Positions 37,913 through 46,870 of a DNA stretch of 64,000 bases are shown here, in pieces. Numbering within the stretch: position 1 is the stretch's first letter; each line of letters starts with the position of its first letter. The DNA lies in assembly GCA_044353505.1 (NCBI GenBank), contig JBILBU010000002.1, positions 62,001 through 126,000 of the forward strand. Direction: 5' to 3'. The translations under genes were made by a program, and so were the position numbers. The stretch comes from Pollutibacter sp044353505 (GTDB lineage: Bacteria; Bacteroidota; Bacteroidia; Chitinophagales; Chitinophagaceae). A model generated the notes under the pieces. The model was not told where the DNA came from, did not search any database, and saw only the letters and a program-made list of their open reading frames with translations.

Positions 37913-38446
37913 TTATGCTGTAATCTGTAGGATCTCGTTGATATTTCTGCCCAATCCATTGTAATCCAGCCCATACCCAACTACAAAAAGGTCGGGTATT
38001 TCAAATCCAAGGTAATCGATCCGTATAGGATACCGGGTAACTTCTTTCTTGTGGAGTAAGGCGCATATTTTTATCGAGTTCGGACTCTGTAAAAGCAGTT
38101 CAGGCAAGAGATTGTGCATGGTTTCACCAGTATCAATAATGTCTTCAATAACAATAATATCCCTGTGCTGAAGGTTATTCTCTAGCCCGATCACTGTAGT
38201 TACTTTTCCTGTTGAAGAGGTGCCGTTGTATGACGACAGTTTTATGAAGCTGATTTCAGCAGGAACGGCAATCTGTTTGAATAGGTCTGATGCAAAAATA
38301 AAAGATCCATTTAATATTGCGATGAAAAGGGGTTGCTTGTTGCAGTAATCTTCATTGATTGATGCTGCTATTGCACTCACTCTTTTGCTGATCTCTTCTC
38401 TGGAAATATAGGGTGCAAAATTCTTATCAAGGATCGAATGATTCAT
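37913..38446 (-). CDS. hpt: Hypoxanthine phosphoribosyltransferase
   Basis: A 177-residue type I PRTase that salvages hypoxanthine and guanine with PRPP. The PRPP-binding motif IIVIEDIIDTGETM near residue 100 is clear, as are FIAILNGSFIFASDL near 42 and the base-site VGYGLDYNGLGRN near 156. It ends a three-gene minus-strand unit (O-methyltransferase, GH73-LysM, hpt) with gaps of 4-5 nt. Confidence 0.95.
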   Translation of the reverse strand: MNHSILDKNFAPYISREEISKRVSAIAASINEDYCNKQPLFIAILNGSFIFASDLFKQIAVPAEISFIKLSSYNGTSSTGKVTTVIGLENNLQHRDIIVIEDIIDTGETMHNLLPELLLQSPNSIKICALLHKKEVTRYPIRIDYLGFEIPDLFVVGYGLDYNGLGRNINEILQITA

Positions 38447-38450
38447 GATC

Positions 38451-39296
38451 TTATTTTGTGATCTTTATTTTTTGTCCAACTTGTAAGCGATCGCTTCTCA
38501 TCGAATTTGCTTTTTTTATCTTGGGGATGCTCACGTGATACTTTCTTGAAATAGAAGAGAGGGAGTCTCCCTTTTTTACAACATGCACTTTGTGGCGTTG
38601 ATTCCGTTTGAAATGCAACTTGCTCAGGATGTTTTTGCTGGCATAATCTTCATCAACAGAAGCAGGCTCTTCCTCGCTGTTCTTGGAAAGCGAAGGCGTA
38701 GTATGGGTGCTGAGCGTTGAAAGATATTCGCTAAGTTTTTCCTCGTCGTTTTCTTCAGCAATCCTATTGATTGCGTCGAGTGAGTAATTCTCAATATACT
38801 TGATGAGTTGTTGTGGATAGGTAGGGCTGGTTGCATAGCCAGCTTTTTTCAATCCCCAAGCCCAAGCCTTGTAGTCATCTTGGTCATATTCAAAAAGGAA
38901 TGCATAGCGGGGTTGCGACTTCAAATAATTCGAGTGATCAAGATAGGATGCTTCTGCATTGTCGTATTTCCTAAAACATTCACCTTCGGCATCATCATCA
39001 TGATATACCTTCTCGCCAGTCCAACTGCTTTTGCATTTAATTCCAAAATGATTATTTGATCTTGAAACAAGATCACTCAATCCAGCGCCTGTTTCCAGAA
39101 GCCCTTGGGCTAGCTTGATTGACACAGGAACTCCTGTTCTGTTCATTTCTTTTGCTGCCAGAGGGGCATATGTTTTGATGTAATTAACAATGGCATCAGA
39201 TGCCTCCGGTTGAGCAAAAGTTATTTTTCCTGATAACATGCTCAGCCATAAGATGGCTATTTGGATAAATTTTATTGTTATTCTCTTGGTGTTCAT
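38451..39296 (-). CDS. Exported glucosaminidase (GH73) with C-terminal LysM
   Basis: A 281-residue peptidoglycan hydrolase. The signal peptide ends near TFAQ. The GH73-like domain (about 30-180) has LAQGLLETGAG with the catalytic glutamate, NNHFGIKCK and YLDHSNYLKS. A linker follows, then one LysM (about 235-281, HVVKKGDSLSSISRKYHVS) that binds the glycan. It likely cuts the N-acetylglucosaminyl bond during growth or separation. Confidence 0.9.
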   Translation of the reverse strand: MNTKRITIKFIQIAILWLSMLSGKITFAQPEASDAIVNYIKTYAPLAAKEMNRTGVPVSIKLAQGLLETGAGLSDLVSRSNNHFGIKCKSSWTGEKVYHDDDAEGECFRKYDNAEASYLDHSNYLKSQPRYAFLFEYDQDDYKAWAWGLKKAGYATSPTYPQQLIKYIENYSLDAINRIAEENDEEKLSEYLSTLSTHTTPSLSKNSEEEPASVDEDYASKNILSKLHFKRNQRHKVHVVKKGDSLSSISRKYHVSIPKIKKANSMRSDRLQVGQKIKITK

Positions 39297-39301
39297 TTCT
39301 T

Positions 39302-39940
39302 TTAATTTTTATATAAAATGGTAAGGCCGTCTCTAACGGTGAGCATGACCTTATCAACTCGATTATCTTCTGTAATGAATTCATTGAATGCCGTGATCGC
39401 CCTTGCATTTTTACCGGTAATATTTTCTTTTAATACCTCTCCGTGGAAAAGTACGTTATCAATAATGAACCATGTTCCTGGACGCACTTTTTCGATTAAA
39501 CTTTGGTAGTAATTTAAGTATCCGGTTTTATCGGCATCTATAAAAATAAGATCCCATTCTTCGTTTAGCGTTTCAAGTATTGTTGAGGCTTCTCCAATAT
39601 GCAGGATGATTTTTTTTTGATAATCACTTCGTTCAATATACTGTTTGGCTTCTGCAGCATCTTCCTCCCTTTTCTCAATGGTGTGGAGTACGCCATCCTC
39701 AGTAAGTCCTTTGGCAAGGCAGATTGCACTATACCCGACAAATGTTCCAATTTCCAGAATTCTTCTCGGCTTGATCATTTTACTGAGCATGCTCAATAAG
39801 TTTCCTTGAAGCGGACCGCTTAGCATATGCGCTTCGGGGTGTGCCAGCAAGGTGGCAGCATGGATCTCATTCAGCAGCTCATCTTTATTGGGGCTGTGTC
39901 TGAGTGCATAGTCATTGGCGGATTGAAGAATGAAGTCCAT
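39302..39940 (-). CDS. Class I SAM-dependent O-methyltransferase
   Basis: A 212-residue protein of the catechol/caffeoyl-CoA O-methyltransferase fold. Seen are ILEIGTFVGYSAICLAKGL near residue 62, the acidic HTIEKRE, and the metal-site segment DLIFIDADKTGYLNYY near 130 with DNVLFHGEV. Family members include small-molecule enzymes and the tRNA 5-hydroxyuridine methyltransferase TrmR, so the substrate is open. It heads the unit with GH73-LysM and hpt. Confidence 0.88.
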   Translation of the reverse strand: MDFILQSANDYALRHSPNKDELLNEIHAATLLAHPEAHMLSGPLQGNLLSMLSKMIKPRRILEIGTFVGYSAICLAKGLTEDGVLHTIEKREEDAAEAKQYIERSDYQKKIILHIGEASTILETLNEEWDLIFIDADKTGYLNYYQSLIEKVRPGTWFIIDNVLFHGEVLKENITGKNARAITAFNEFITEDNRVDKVMLTVRDGLTILYKN

Positions 39941-40014
39941 AAGAATATTGTAAAATTAAGCCCTTCATCCCGTAGAGGCAAAACGGTTTTGTTGTCAAAA
40001 AGACAAAATTTCCG

Positions 40015-41517
40015 TTATGATTTTTTTGTGGAGATCATAAATAGCCCTAAAAACGTGACCAGCCCATTAATCAGCAGCATTTCAAATCCTATGTGATACC
40101 CATTAAACCAAGTGGCAGCATTTTTCGAAAGTATATAGCATAAGGCGGGTGCAATGAGACAAATTGCTGTTACACCGTACCCGCTAGCCAATTTTCTCTT
40201 TGTCAATATCCCGAAGCCAAATAGGCCAAGTAGCGGACCATACGTATATCCAGCCAGATCAAGGATAATCCCAATAATGGATTTATTGTCAATCCACTTG
40301 AAGATCATGATGCACAGCAGAAAAATAATTGCAAAACTAAGGTGCACAGAAATTCTGGTTTTCTTTTGTGCTGCTTCTGAGAGCCCTTCTTTTCTTCTTA
40401 TGCCTAGGATGTCAATGCAGAACGAAGAGGTTAGTGCGGTAAGTGCCCCATCCGCACTTGGAAATAATGCAGATATGAGTGCAATGATAAATATTATACC
40501 AATTGCTGGTGGCAGGTGAAAAAGGGCAATGGTTGGGAATAAGTCATCTCCTATGACGTTCTTGCCCTGAAACAGCAGTTGCTTTCCATCATACATGGCG
40601 CCTTTGTCAAACAGGTATAAATATAGGAGCCCACCTAGGAAAAGAAAGAGCAAATTCACAATCACCATGGTTATGGTGAAGGTCATGATGTTCTTCTGTG
40701 AATCTTTCATGTTGCTCACACTGATATTCTTCTGCATCATTTCTTGGTCCAATCCGGTCATTGCAATTGCAATCACTGCCCCGCCAAGAAGATTTTTAAG
40801 GAAATATGATTTGCTGTTGATGTCATAATTAAAGATGCTGGTCAGTCCCTTTTCATTCATTATCGAAAAGGCACTGGTCATGGAAAGATCCATCGTTGAC
40901 AAAATATAAACAAGGCAGATGACCAGTCCAATCAGCATAAAGCTTGTTTGAAGCATATCTGTATAAACGATTGTTTTTACACCACCCTCGAAAGTATAGA
41001 GCAGGATCATGAGTAATATCACCGCTGTTGTGGCAATGAAAGGCACACCCATTTGATCGAGGATAAAAATCTGCAGCACATTAATCACAAGAAACAACCT
41101 GGCGGTAGCACCTGCCGTTCGGGATATAATAAAAAACAGTGCTCCAGTCTTGTAGGCCTCCTTTCCAAAGCGCTGTTCTAGATAATGATAGATGGAGGTC
41201 AGTCTCAGTTTATAGTAGATGGGAATCAGGATAAAGGCGATTGCGGCATAGCCAAATATGTAGCCCAAGACTACCTGGAAATAACCAAATCCTTGATATC
41301 CGGTTCCATTAAGGTTTCCGACAGTTCCTGGTACCGAAACAAAAGTTACTCCGGAGAGAGAGGTGCCAATCATCCCAAAAGCAACCAGCATCCAATTTGA
41401 GCTACGGTTTCCGATGAAAAACGATTCATTTGTGGCGTTCCGGGAGGTGTAATAAGCTACGCCCAGCAGCAGTAAAAAATATCCAATGACGAAGGTAAAA
41501 AGTAGGATGGGTGACAT
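40015..41517 (-). CDS. Sodium:solute symporter (SSS family)
   Basis: A 500-residue inner-membrane protein with about 13 predicted helices. The conserved early region with GNRSSNWMLVAFGMIGTSLSGVTFVSVPG near residues 36-64 and TGLDQEMMQKNIS near 255 belong to the SSS (TC 2.A.21) family. The solute is not predictable. The monocistronic context gives no clue. Confidence 0.9.
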   Translation of the reverse strand: MSPILLFTFVIGYFLLLLGVAYYTSRNATNESFFIGNRSSNWMLVAFGMIGTSLSGVTFVSVPGTVGNLNGTGYQGFGYFQVVLGYIFGYAAIAFILIPIYYKLRLTSIYHYLEQRFGKEAYKTGALFFIISRTAGATARLFLVINVLQIFILDQMGVPFIATTAVILLMILLYTFEGGVKTIVYTDMLQTSFMLIGLVICLVYILSTMDLSMTSAFSIMNEKGLTSIFNYDINSKSYFLKNLLGGAVIAIAMTGLDQEMMQKNISVSNMKDSQKNIMTFTITMVIVNLLFLFLGGLLYLYLFDKGAMYDGKQLLFQGKNVIGDDLFPTIALFHLPPAIGIIFIIALISALFPSADGALTALTSSFCIDILGIRRKEGLSEAAQKKTRISVHLSFAIIFLLCIMIFKWIDNKSIIGIILDLAGYTYGPLLGLFGFGILTKRKLASGYGVTAICLIAPALCYILSKNAATWFNGYHIGFEMLLINGLVTFLGLFMISTKKS

Positions 41518-41651
41518 AAGGCTGAGTTCTGGTCGGAAGTTAATGATTTTAAAAAAAAATCAAGCATACTGTGTCAATTAGTGGGGCAAAAAAGCACAGA
41601 ACAGGTGTTTTTTTCTTTAAAATGATTTGTTCATTCTAGCTTCAATCATAT

Positions 41652-41659
41652 TACTTTTG
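41652..41659 (+). promoter_or_regulatory. -7 box TACTTTTG abutting the recN start codon
   Basis: An exact TAnnTTTG box with 5 nt (GGGAT) before the ATG at 41665. A TTTG at 41626-41629 gives a 22-nt spacer. Confidence 0.6.
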
Positions 41660-41664
41660 GGGAT

Positions 41665-43317
41665 ATGTTGCATCGGCTTTTCATACAGAACTACGCCATC
41701 ATTTCACAGCTTGAAATCTTTTTTGCAGATGGGTTGGTTATCATCACTGGAGAAACGGGTGCAGGCAAGAGTATACTGATGGGTGCACTTGGGTTAGCAC
41801 TTGGCGACAGGGCAGATTTGGCACAGATGCGTGACAAGGAGAAGAAAACAATTATCGAAGCCACATTTAAGTTGGCACCATCGGATTCGCTCAAACAAAT
41901 TTTTTCCGAAGCAGATATTGATCTCGACGACGAAGTAATTATTAGAAGAGAAATACAATCAGGTGGAAAGTCAAGGGCTTTCATTAACGATACACCTGCT
42001 AGTCTTTCCCAAGTGCAAGCGGTAGCTTCATTGTTGGTTGATCTTCATCAGCAGTTTGATACCCTGGAATTGGGCAATAAAAATTTCCAAAGGTTGTTGC
42101 TGGATGCCAGGGCAGATGCGCTTACACTGATGGATCAATATGGAGTGTTGTATTCCCGTTATAGTGGATTGCAAAAGAAAATACAAGCGCTGACCCAACT
42201 TCTTCTCAAGGCACATGAGGAAAAAGAGTACAAGTTGTTTCTCTTAACCGAACTGGAAGAACTCAATTGGTCGGTAGGTGAGGGTAAGTTGTTGGAGGAT
42301 GAATTGAATGTGCTTTCGCATGCAGAGCAGATTAAGTCAGGCATAGGCAAGGTTTCTTTTTCCTTGGGCGAAGGCGACCTTCCGTTAATACCCCAATTCA
42401 AATCGCTTGTGGCCCAGTTGCAAACAGTTGCGCCATATCATCCACTGCTGCCATCGTTGATTGGCCGACTTGAATCTTCCTATGTAGAAATAAAAGATAT
42501 TCATAGTGAGCTTGCATCATTGCTTGATGGAATCACTGTGGATGAAAAGAAAATTGAGCAGTTGAATGAACGAATTGCACTGGCCCAACGCATTTCAAAA
42601 AAACATGGCTTGTTGAATCTTGATCAATTGGTGGAAACAAGAGAATCTCTGAGGGTTGTGATTGATCAATTTGAGGGAAGTAGGGATGAGCTGATCGCAC
42701 TTGAGAAAGAAATAGAATCAGTACAGGAGGCTGCTAATAACTTAGCTCAGCAGCTACATGAAAAAAGAAAAAAGCAGGTTCCTGTTTTAGAGAAGTCTAC
42801 CAAAGAACTTTTAACCAGGGTTGGGATGCCCAATGCAGTATTAAAGATTGATTTAAAGCAAGTGGGATTATCTGCTGCAGGAATCGATGAAGTTTCGTTC
42901 TTGTTTGATGCCAATAAAAGTGGACAGTTTGAGCCGCTTCAGAAGGTTGCGAGTGGCGGTGAATTGAGTAGGCTGATGTTGGTGCTTAAATCGCTTGTTG
43001 CTGGTTCTTTGGAAACGCCAACACTTATATTTGATGAGATTGATAGTGGTATCAGTGGGGAAGCAGCCAAGCAGGTTGGGGTGCTTATGGATGAGCTTTC
43101 TGATGCTCATCAACTTATTGCCATTACCCACCAACCTCAGATTGCTGCAAGAGCAGATCAACATCTTTATGTGTTCAAACACGAGAATAATCATACAATA
43201 ACAACTGGTATAAAGGTATTGGAAGCCGAAGAGCGTGTCATGGCTATTGCCAAGATGCTGTCTGGCGAAAAGCCTGGCGAATCCGCTTTGACAACTGCAA
43301 GGGAGATGATGAAATGA
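41665..43317 (+). CDS. recN: DNA repair protein RecN
   Basis: An SMC-like ATPase (550 residues) for double-strand break repair. Walker A TGETGAGKSILMGAL is near residue 30, long coiled coils occupy about 150-360, the signature VASGGELSRLMLVL is near 431, and Walker B LIFDEIDSGISG near 455, followed by HQPQIAARADQHL. Confidence 0.97.
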   Translation: MLHRLFIQNYAIISQLEIFFADGLVIITGETGAGKSILMGALGLALGDRADLAQMRDKEKKTIIEATFKLAPSDSLKQIFSEADIDLDDEVIIRREIQSGGKSRAFINDTPASLSQVQAVASLLVDLHQQFDTLELGNKNFQRLLLDARADALTLMDQYGVLYSRYSGLQKKIQALTQLLLKAHEEKEYKLFLLTELEELNWSVGEGKLLEDELNVLSHAEQIKSGIGKVSFSLGEGDLPLIPQFKSLVAQLQTVAPYHPLLPSLIGRLESSYVEIKDIHSELASLLDGITVDEKKIEQLNERIALAQRISKKHGLLNLDQLVETRESLRVVIDQFEGSRDELIALEKEIESVQEAANNLAQQLHEKRKKQVPVLEKSTKELLTRVGMPNAVLKIDLKQVGLSAAGIDEVSFLFDANKSGQFEPLQKVASGGELSRLMLVLKSLVAGSLETPTLIFDEIDSGISGEAAKQVGVLMDELSDAHQLIAITHQPQIAARADQHLYVFKHENNHTITTGIKVLEAEERVMAIAKMLSGEKPGESALTTAREMMK

Positions 43318-43382
43318 GAAGAGGATAACAAGACGCCTCACGTCTGATTTCTCATTATCTTTACCCCCAAATTAATTCTCCC

Positions 43383-44195
43383 ATGTCCAATCAACTGCTT
43401 AAAGGAAAGAAAGGAATCATCTTTGGTGCCCTTGATGAAAAATCAATTGCCTGGAAGACTGCCCTTGAGTGTCATGCACAAGGCGCTCAGCTAGTTTTAA
43501 CAAACGCACCAGTTGCCCTAAGGATGGGTGAAATCAATAAACTTGCTGAGTTGGTAAATGCCCCAGTAATTGGAGCAGATGTAGTAAACATGGATGACCT
43601 CAAGAACCTTTTTGAGCAAAGCATGAAGCATTTTGGTGGTGGGATTGATTTTATTTTGCACTCCATCGGCATGAGCTTGAATGTTAGAAAAGGAAAGCAT
43701 TACACTGAAATGGATTATGGATTCAATCAAAAGACGCTTGATATTTCTGCAATGTCGCTTCATCGTGTGTTGAGAACCGCTTGGGACTTAGACGCATTGA
43801 ATGAATCGGGTAGTGTTGTTGCACTTACTTATATCGCTGCACAGCGTGTATTCCCTGATTATAACGAAATGGCTGATGCTAAGGCACTGTTGGAAAGTGT
43901 TACGCGCAGCTTTGGTTACCACTATGGCGTTAAGAAAAAAGTTAGGATCAATACCATATCACAATCGCCTACCCGAACAACTGCAGGCAGCGGAGTAAAG
44001 GGATTTGACGGCTTTGTAACCTATGCTGAAAAGATGAGTCCGCTTGGTAATGCTTCTGGAGAAGATTGCGCGAACTATTGCGTGACCATGTTTTCTGACA
44101 TGACCAAGATGGTAACCATGCAAAATCTGTTTCACGATGGTGGGTTCTCCTTCACTGGGGTTACCAATGAGGTTATTGAACAAATGGAAAAATAA
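43383..44195 (+). CDS. fabI: Enoyl-[acyl-carrier-protein] reductase FabI
   Basis: Carries out the last reduction of each fatty-acid elongation cycle with NAD(P)H. 270 residues. The nucleotide site reads GKKGIIFGALDEKSIAW near residue 8. The SDR catalytic pair is spaced as in FabI: Tyr in FPDYNEMADAKA followed by Lys after six residues (Y-x6-K). RINTISQSPTRTTAGSG forms the lid. SemiSWEET follows after 5 nt. Confidence 0.95.
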   Translation: MSNQLLKGKKGIIFGALDEKSIAWKTALECHAQGAQLVLTNAPVALRMGEINKLAELVNAPVIGADVVNMDDLKNLFEQSMKHFGGGIDFILHSIGMSLNVRKGKHYTEMDYGFNQKTLDISAMSLHRVLRTAWDLDALNESGSVVALTYIAAQRVFPDYNEMADAKALLESVTRSFGYHYGVKKKVRINTISQSPTRTTAGSGVKGFDGFVTYAEKMSPLGNASGEDCANYCVTMFSDMTKMVTMQNLFHDGGFSFTGVTNEVIEQMEK

Positions 44196-44200
44196 TATAC

Positions 44201-44458
44201 ATGAACTGGATAGATTACTTGGGGCTATTGGGCGTTGTCACTGGGTCACTGACTTTTGTGCCCCAGGTTTACAAGGCTTGGATATCAAAGTCTGTGGGGG
44301 ATCTTTCTATCTGGACGGTTCTTATTCTTATTTCTAACGTATCGATTTGGTTGGTGTACGGGATTGTAAAAGATGATTTCGCTATGGAGTTGGCCAACTC
44401 GATCATTCTAGCGCTGGCGTTTGTGATGCTTTACTTCAAACTTACTTTCAAGAAATAA
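44201..44458 (+). CDS. SemiSWEET family sugar transporter
   Basis: An 85-residue inner-membrane protein with three helices, one PQ-loop repeat. SLTFVPQVYKAW near residue 17 holds the PQ motif, and WLVYGIVKDDFAMELAN near 50 is the second conserved stretch. Such proteins dimerise to make a complete facilitator for small sugars. It lies 5 nt after fabI and is likely co-transcribed with it. A 30-nt perfect palindrome begins right after its stop codon. Confidence 0.9.
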   Translation: MNWIDYLGLLGVVTGSLTFVPQVYKAWISKSVGDLSIWTVLILISNVSIWLVYGIVKDDFAMELANSIILALAFVMLYFKLTFKK

Positions 44459-44488
44459 TAAGAAAGCCACCAATTGGTGGCTTTCTTA
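44459..44488. terminator. Bidirectional terminator: 30-nt perfect palindrome
   Basis: TAAGAAAGCCACC at 44459-44471 and its exact complement at 44476-44488 flank AATT, itself palindromic. It sits between the convergent SemiSWEET and DUF2795 genes and starts at the first base after the SemiSWEET stop. Weak T tracts flank it on both sides. Confidence 0.75.
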
Positions 44489-44499
44489 TGTACAATTTT

Positions 44500-44721
44500 T
44501 TAGTATTCATCTTCATTGAAGAAGAAGTCTTCCTGGCTTGGGTAATCTGGCCAGATATCATCTATCCCCTCGTAGATATCACCTTCGTCTTCAAGCTCCT
44601 GTAGGTTTTCTATTACTTCAATTGGCGCGCCACTCCGGATGCTAAAATCGATGAGTTCATCTTTTGTCGCAGGCCAAGGAGCGTCTTCTAGGTATGAGGC
44701 AAGTTCAAGTGTCCAGAACAT
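44500..44721 (-). CDS. DUF2795 family small acidic protein
   Basis: A 73-residue protein, MFWTLELASYLEDAPWPATKDELIDFS at the start, matching DUF2795, with a strongly acidic C-terminal half (IDDIWPDYPSQEDFFFNEDEY region). No function is established. A full-consensus promoter (TTTG, 19 nt, TACTTTTG) precedes it. Confidence 0.88.
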   Translation of the reverse strand: MFWTLELASYLEDAPWPATKDELIDFSIRSGAPIEVIENLQELEDEGDIYEGIDDIWPDYPSQEDFFFNEDEY

Positions 44722-44743
44722 AGTGCTATGTTTAGATTTTCGG

Positions 44744-44774
44744 CAAAAGTAATGGTTAATTCGATATATCCAAA
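44744..44774 (-). promoter_or_regulatory. Full-consensus promoter of the DUF2795 gene
   Basis: On the minus strand TTTG (44774-44771), a 19-nt spacer and TACTTTTG (44751-44744) match the Bacteroidota -33/-7 pattern exactly. The box ends 22 nt before the start codon. Confidence 0.75.
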
Positions 44775-44872
44775 TGCCAAGATATCAACAGAATTGCCGA
44801 ACCGTAAAATGCAAATTTTCCTTTTGACAGGGAAAACTACATTAGCTACCTTCATTTCAAATTATTAACTGC

Positions 44873-45538
44873 ATGTTGCAGGCAAAGGGCATCGTTAAAA
44901 GGTATGGAACATTAGAGGTGTTGAAGGGCATTGATTTGTCAGTTAGCCGTGGAGAGATACTGAGCATTGCAGGATCTTCAGGTGCTGGTAAAACGACGCT
45001 CTTGCATATTTTGGGCACCTTGGATCATCCAGATCAGGGGGAGCTATATATTGAAGGAATCAGGGTAGATGCCCTGGCAGGTAAAGCACTTGCAGCGTTT
45101 AGAAATCGGCATATTGGCTTTATTTTTCAATTCCACCACCTGCTTCCTGAGTTTTCGGCATTGGAAAATATTTGTATTCCTGGATGGATTGCAGGTAGGG
45201 CGAGGTTGACACTAGAGAAAAAGGCTACAGAATTATTAGAAAGACTTGGCATTGGGCATCGAGCTGATCACAAACCCGGAGAACTTTCAGGTGGGGAACA
45301 GCAGCGTGTAGCAGTGGCAAGGGCATTGATTAATGACCCGGGGATCATTTTTGCAGATGAACCAACCGGCAACCTGGATTCTGAAAATGCAAATTCACTC
45401 CATAAATTGTTTCAACAGCTAAGGGATGAGCTCAATCAAACCTTTGTGATTGTCACGCACAACGAAGAGCTGGCATCAATGAGTGATCAGGTATTGCACA
45501 TGAAAGATGGGCGATGGGCAGATCCAGCGATTAACTGA
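44873..45538 (+). CDS. lolD: LolD/MacB-type ABC transporter ATP-binding protein
   Basis: A 221-residue ATPase with Walker A GSSGAGKTTLLHILG near residue 34, Q-loop FQFHHLLPEFSALENI, signature LSGGEQQRVAVARAL near 139, and Walker B IIFADEPTGNLDSE. FQFHHLLPEFSA is typical of LolD, which powers release of lipoproteins from the inner membrane. No permease gene is adjacent, so the partner (LolC/E-like) must lie elsewhere. Its last 8 nt overlap the end of the convergent pduO gene. Confidence 0.82.
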   Translation: MLQAKGIVKRYGTLEVLKGIDLSVSRGEILSIAGSSGAGKTTLLHILGTLDHPDQGELYIEGIRVDALAGKALAAFRNRHIGFIFQFHHLLPEFSALENICIPGWIAGRARLTLEKKATELLERLGIGHRADHKPGELSGGEQQRVAVARALINDPGIIFADEPTGNLDSENANSLHKLFQQLRDELNQTFVIVTHNEELASMSDQVLHMKDGRWADPAIN

Positions 45539-46094
45539 TTCTTGGCTTCCAAGGAATTTCTTCTGCATTTAGCGATGATGAAACATACCTGGATAATACA
45601 AAAAGGTAGTCGCTTAATCTGTTGATATACTTGATGATCAGGCCATCATGCTCCTCGCTAGAGGGAATCAGCATAACAATCAATCTTTCAGTTCTTCTGC
45701 ATACGCATCTTGCAATGTGAATGTGTGAAACAGTTGGATGTCCGCCAGGCAGAATAAAGTACTGCAAGGGCAACAAGGATTCATCCATTTTGTCCATTTG
45801 TTCCTCGAGAAAAAGAATATCCTGCTCTTTCAAATCAGGGATTTTCATTTTGGTTTCTTTGTCAGGGTCACAGGCAAGTGAAGAACCTACGGTGAATAGC
45901 CTGTCCTGTATTTCCTTAAGCACATCTTTTATTTCTTGTTGCTCAACAAGATCGCGACAAAGTCCGATGTAAGAATTCAGCTCATCAACTGTACCATAGG
46001 CTTCAATCCTTTCATGTGATTTTAGCACTTTGGTTCCGCCTATTAAAGAAGTGGTTCCCTTATCTCCTGTCTTGGTATAGATTTTCATTGACAT
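45531..46094 (-). CDS. pduO: PduO-type cob(I)alamin adenosyltransferase
   Basis: Makes adenosylcobalamin from ATP and cob(I)alamin. 187 residues, with YTKTGDKGTTSLIGG near residue 5 (ATP site), RIEAYGTVDELNSYIGL near 29, RCVCRRTER near 130 and INRLSDYLFVL near 160. A TAACTTTG box ends 4 nt before ATG 46094, in favour of that start over 46088. No B12 biosynthesis genes are nearby, which fits salvage of imported cobalamin. Confidence 0.93.
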   Translation of the reverse strand: MSMKIYTKTGDKGTTSLIGGTKVLKSHERIEAYGTVDELNSYIGLCRDLVEQQEIKDVLKEIQDRLFTVGSSLACDPDKETKMKIPDLKEQDILFLEEQMDKMDESLLPLQYFILPGGHPTVSHIHIARCVCRRTERLIVMLIPSSEEHDGLIIKYINRLSDYLFVLSRYVSSSLNAEEIPWKPRIS

Positions 46095-46098
46095 TGGG

Positions 46099-46106
46099 CA
46101 AAGTTA
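46099..46106 (-). promoter_or_regulatory. -7 box TAACTTTG abutting the pduO start codon
   Basis: An exact TAnnTTTG match on the minus strand, followed by CCCA and the ATG at 46094. A leaderless transcript is predicted. Confidence 0.6.
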
Positions 46107-46131
46107 TTTCAATAAGGATAATGTGATGGGA

Positions 46132-46170
46132 GATGAATTGTTCAATTCATCCTGTTATTTTTTAAATAAC
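46132..46170. repeat. Two adjacent inverted repeats between two minus-strand genes
   Basis: GATGAATT/AATTCATC (46132-46139 with 46144-46151, 4-base loop) and GTTATTT/AAATAAC (46154-46160 with 46164-46170, 3-base loop). The second includes the stop codon of the upstream ATPase gene (46162-46164). They could form a weak terminator or processing site before the pduO promoter. No downstream T run in the minus direction. Confidence 0.4.
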
Positions 46171-46866
46171 GCTTGAGGCATCTTTTGTTTTGTCGCTTTC
46201 CAACACCCCGTCTCTAAGCCGGATAACCCTTTTGGCGTAATTGGAAATATCCTCTTCATGCGTTACCAACACCACCGTATTGCCCTCATCATGAATTTTT
46301 GCGAAGATATTCATGATTTCATGGGAGGTTTTTGTGTCGAGGTTTCCTGTTGGTTCGTCTGCCAGTATAATTGAGGGGTTGTTGACCAGCGCTCTTGCAA
46401 TGGCCACGCGCTGGCATTGTCCGCCTGAAAGCTCATTGGGCTTATGATGACTTCTATCGGTAAGATCAACTTTTCTAAGTACTTCATGCGCCATCTCCAT
46501 TCTTTCTTTTTTGGGAATTCCGGCATAGACAAGTGGTAGTGCAACATTTTCAAGTGCACTTAGTCGGGGTAGGAGGTTGAACTGCTGAAACACGAATCCA
46601 ATTTCCTTGTTGCGGATATCAGCCAAGTCATTGTCTTCCATTTGGCTGACATCGTGGCCGTTTAAAATATAGAGTCCTGAAGTAGGGGAGTCGAGGCAGC
46701 CAAGTATATTCATCAGCGTGCTCTTACCCGAACCTGATGGTCCCATGAGGGCCACGTATTCGTTCCTTAGGATGTCCAGTGTAATTCCCTTTAGTACTTG
46801 TAGGTCTTGCTTGCCCATCAAGTAACTTTTCTTTATTTCCTCAAGGTGGATAACTGTATCTGCCAT
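46162..46866 (-). CDS. MacB/LolD-type ABC transporter ATP-binding protein
   Basis: A 234-residue ATPase: Walker A GPSGSGKSTLMNILG near residue 41, FQQFNLLPRLSALENVALPL, signature LSGGQCQRVAIARAL near 143 with a cysteine where glutamine is usual, and ILADEPTGNLD. This pattern is typical of MacB/FtsE/LolD-type exporters. It starts 4 nt after gatC stops. No permease is adjacent. It is a distant paralogue of the ATPase at 44873. Confidence 0.85.
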   Translation of the reverse strand: MADTVIHLEEIKKSYLMGKQDLQVLKGITLDILRNEYVALMGPSGSGKSTLMNILGCLDSPTSGLYILNGHDVSQMEDNDLADIRNKEIGFVFQQFNLLPRLSALENVALPLVYAGIPKKERMEMAHEVLRKVDLTDRSHHKPNELSGGQCQRVAIARALVNNPSIILADEPTGNLDTKTSHEIMNIFAKIHDEGNTVVLVTHEEDISNYAKRVIRLRDGVLESDKTKDASSVI

Positions 46867-46870
46867 GTAA

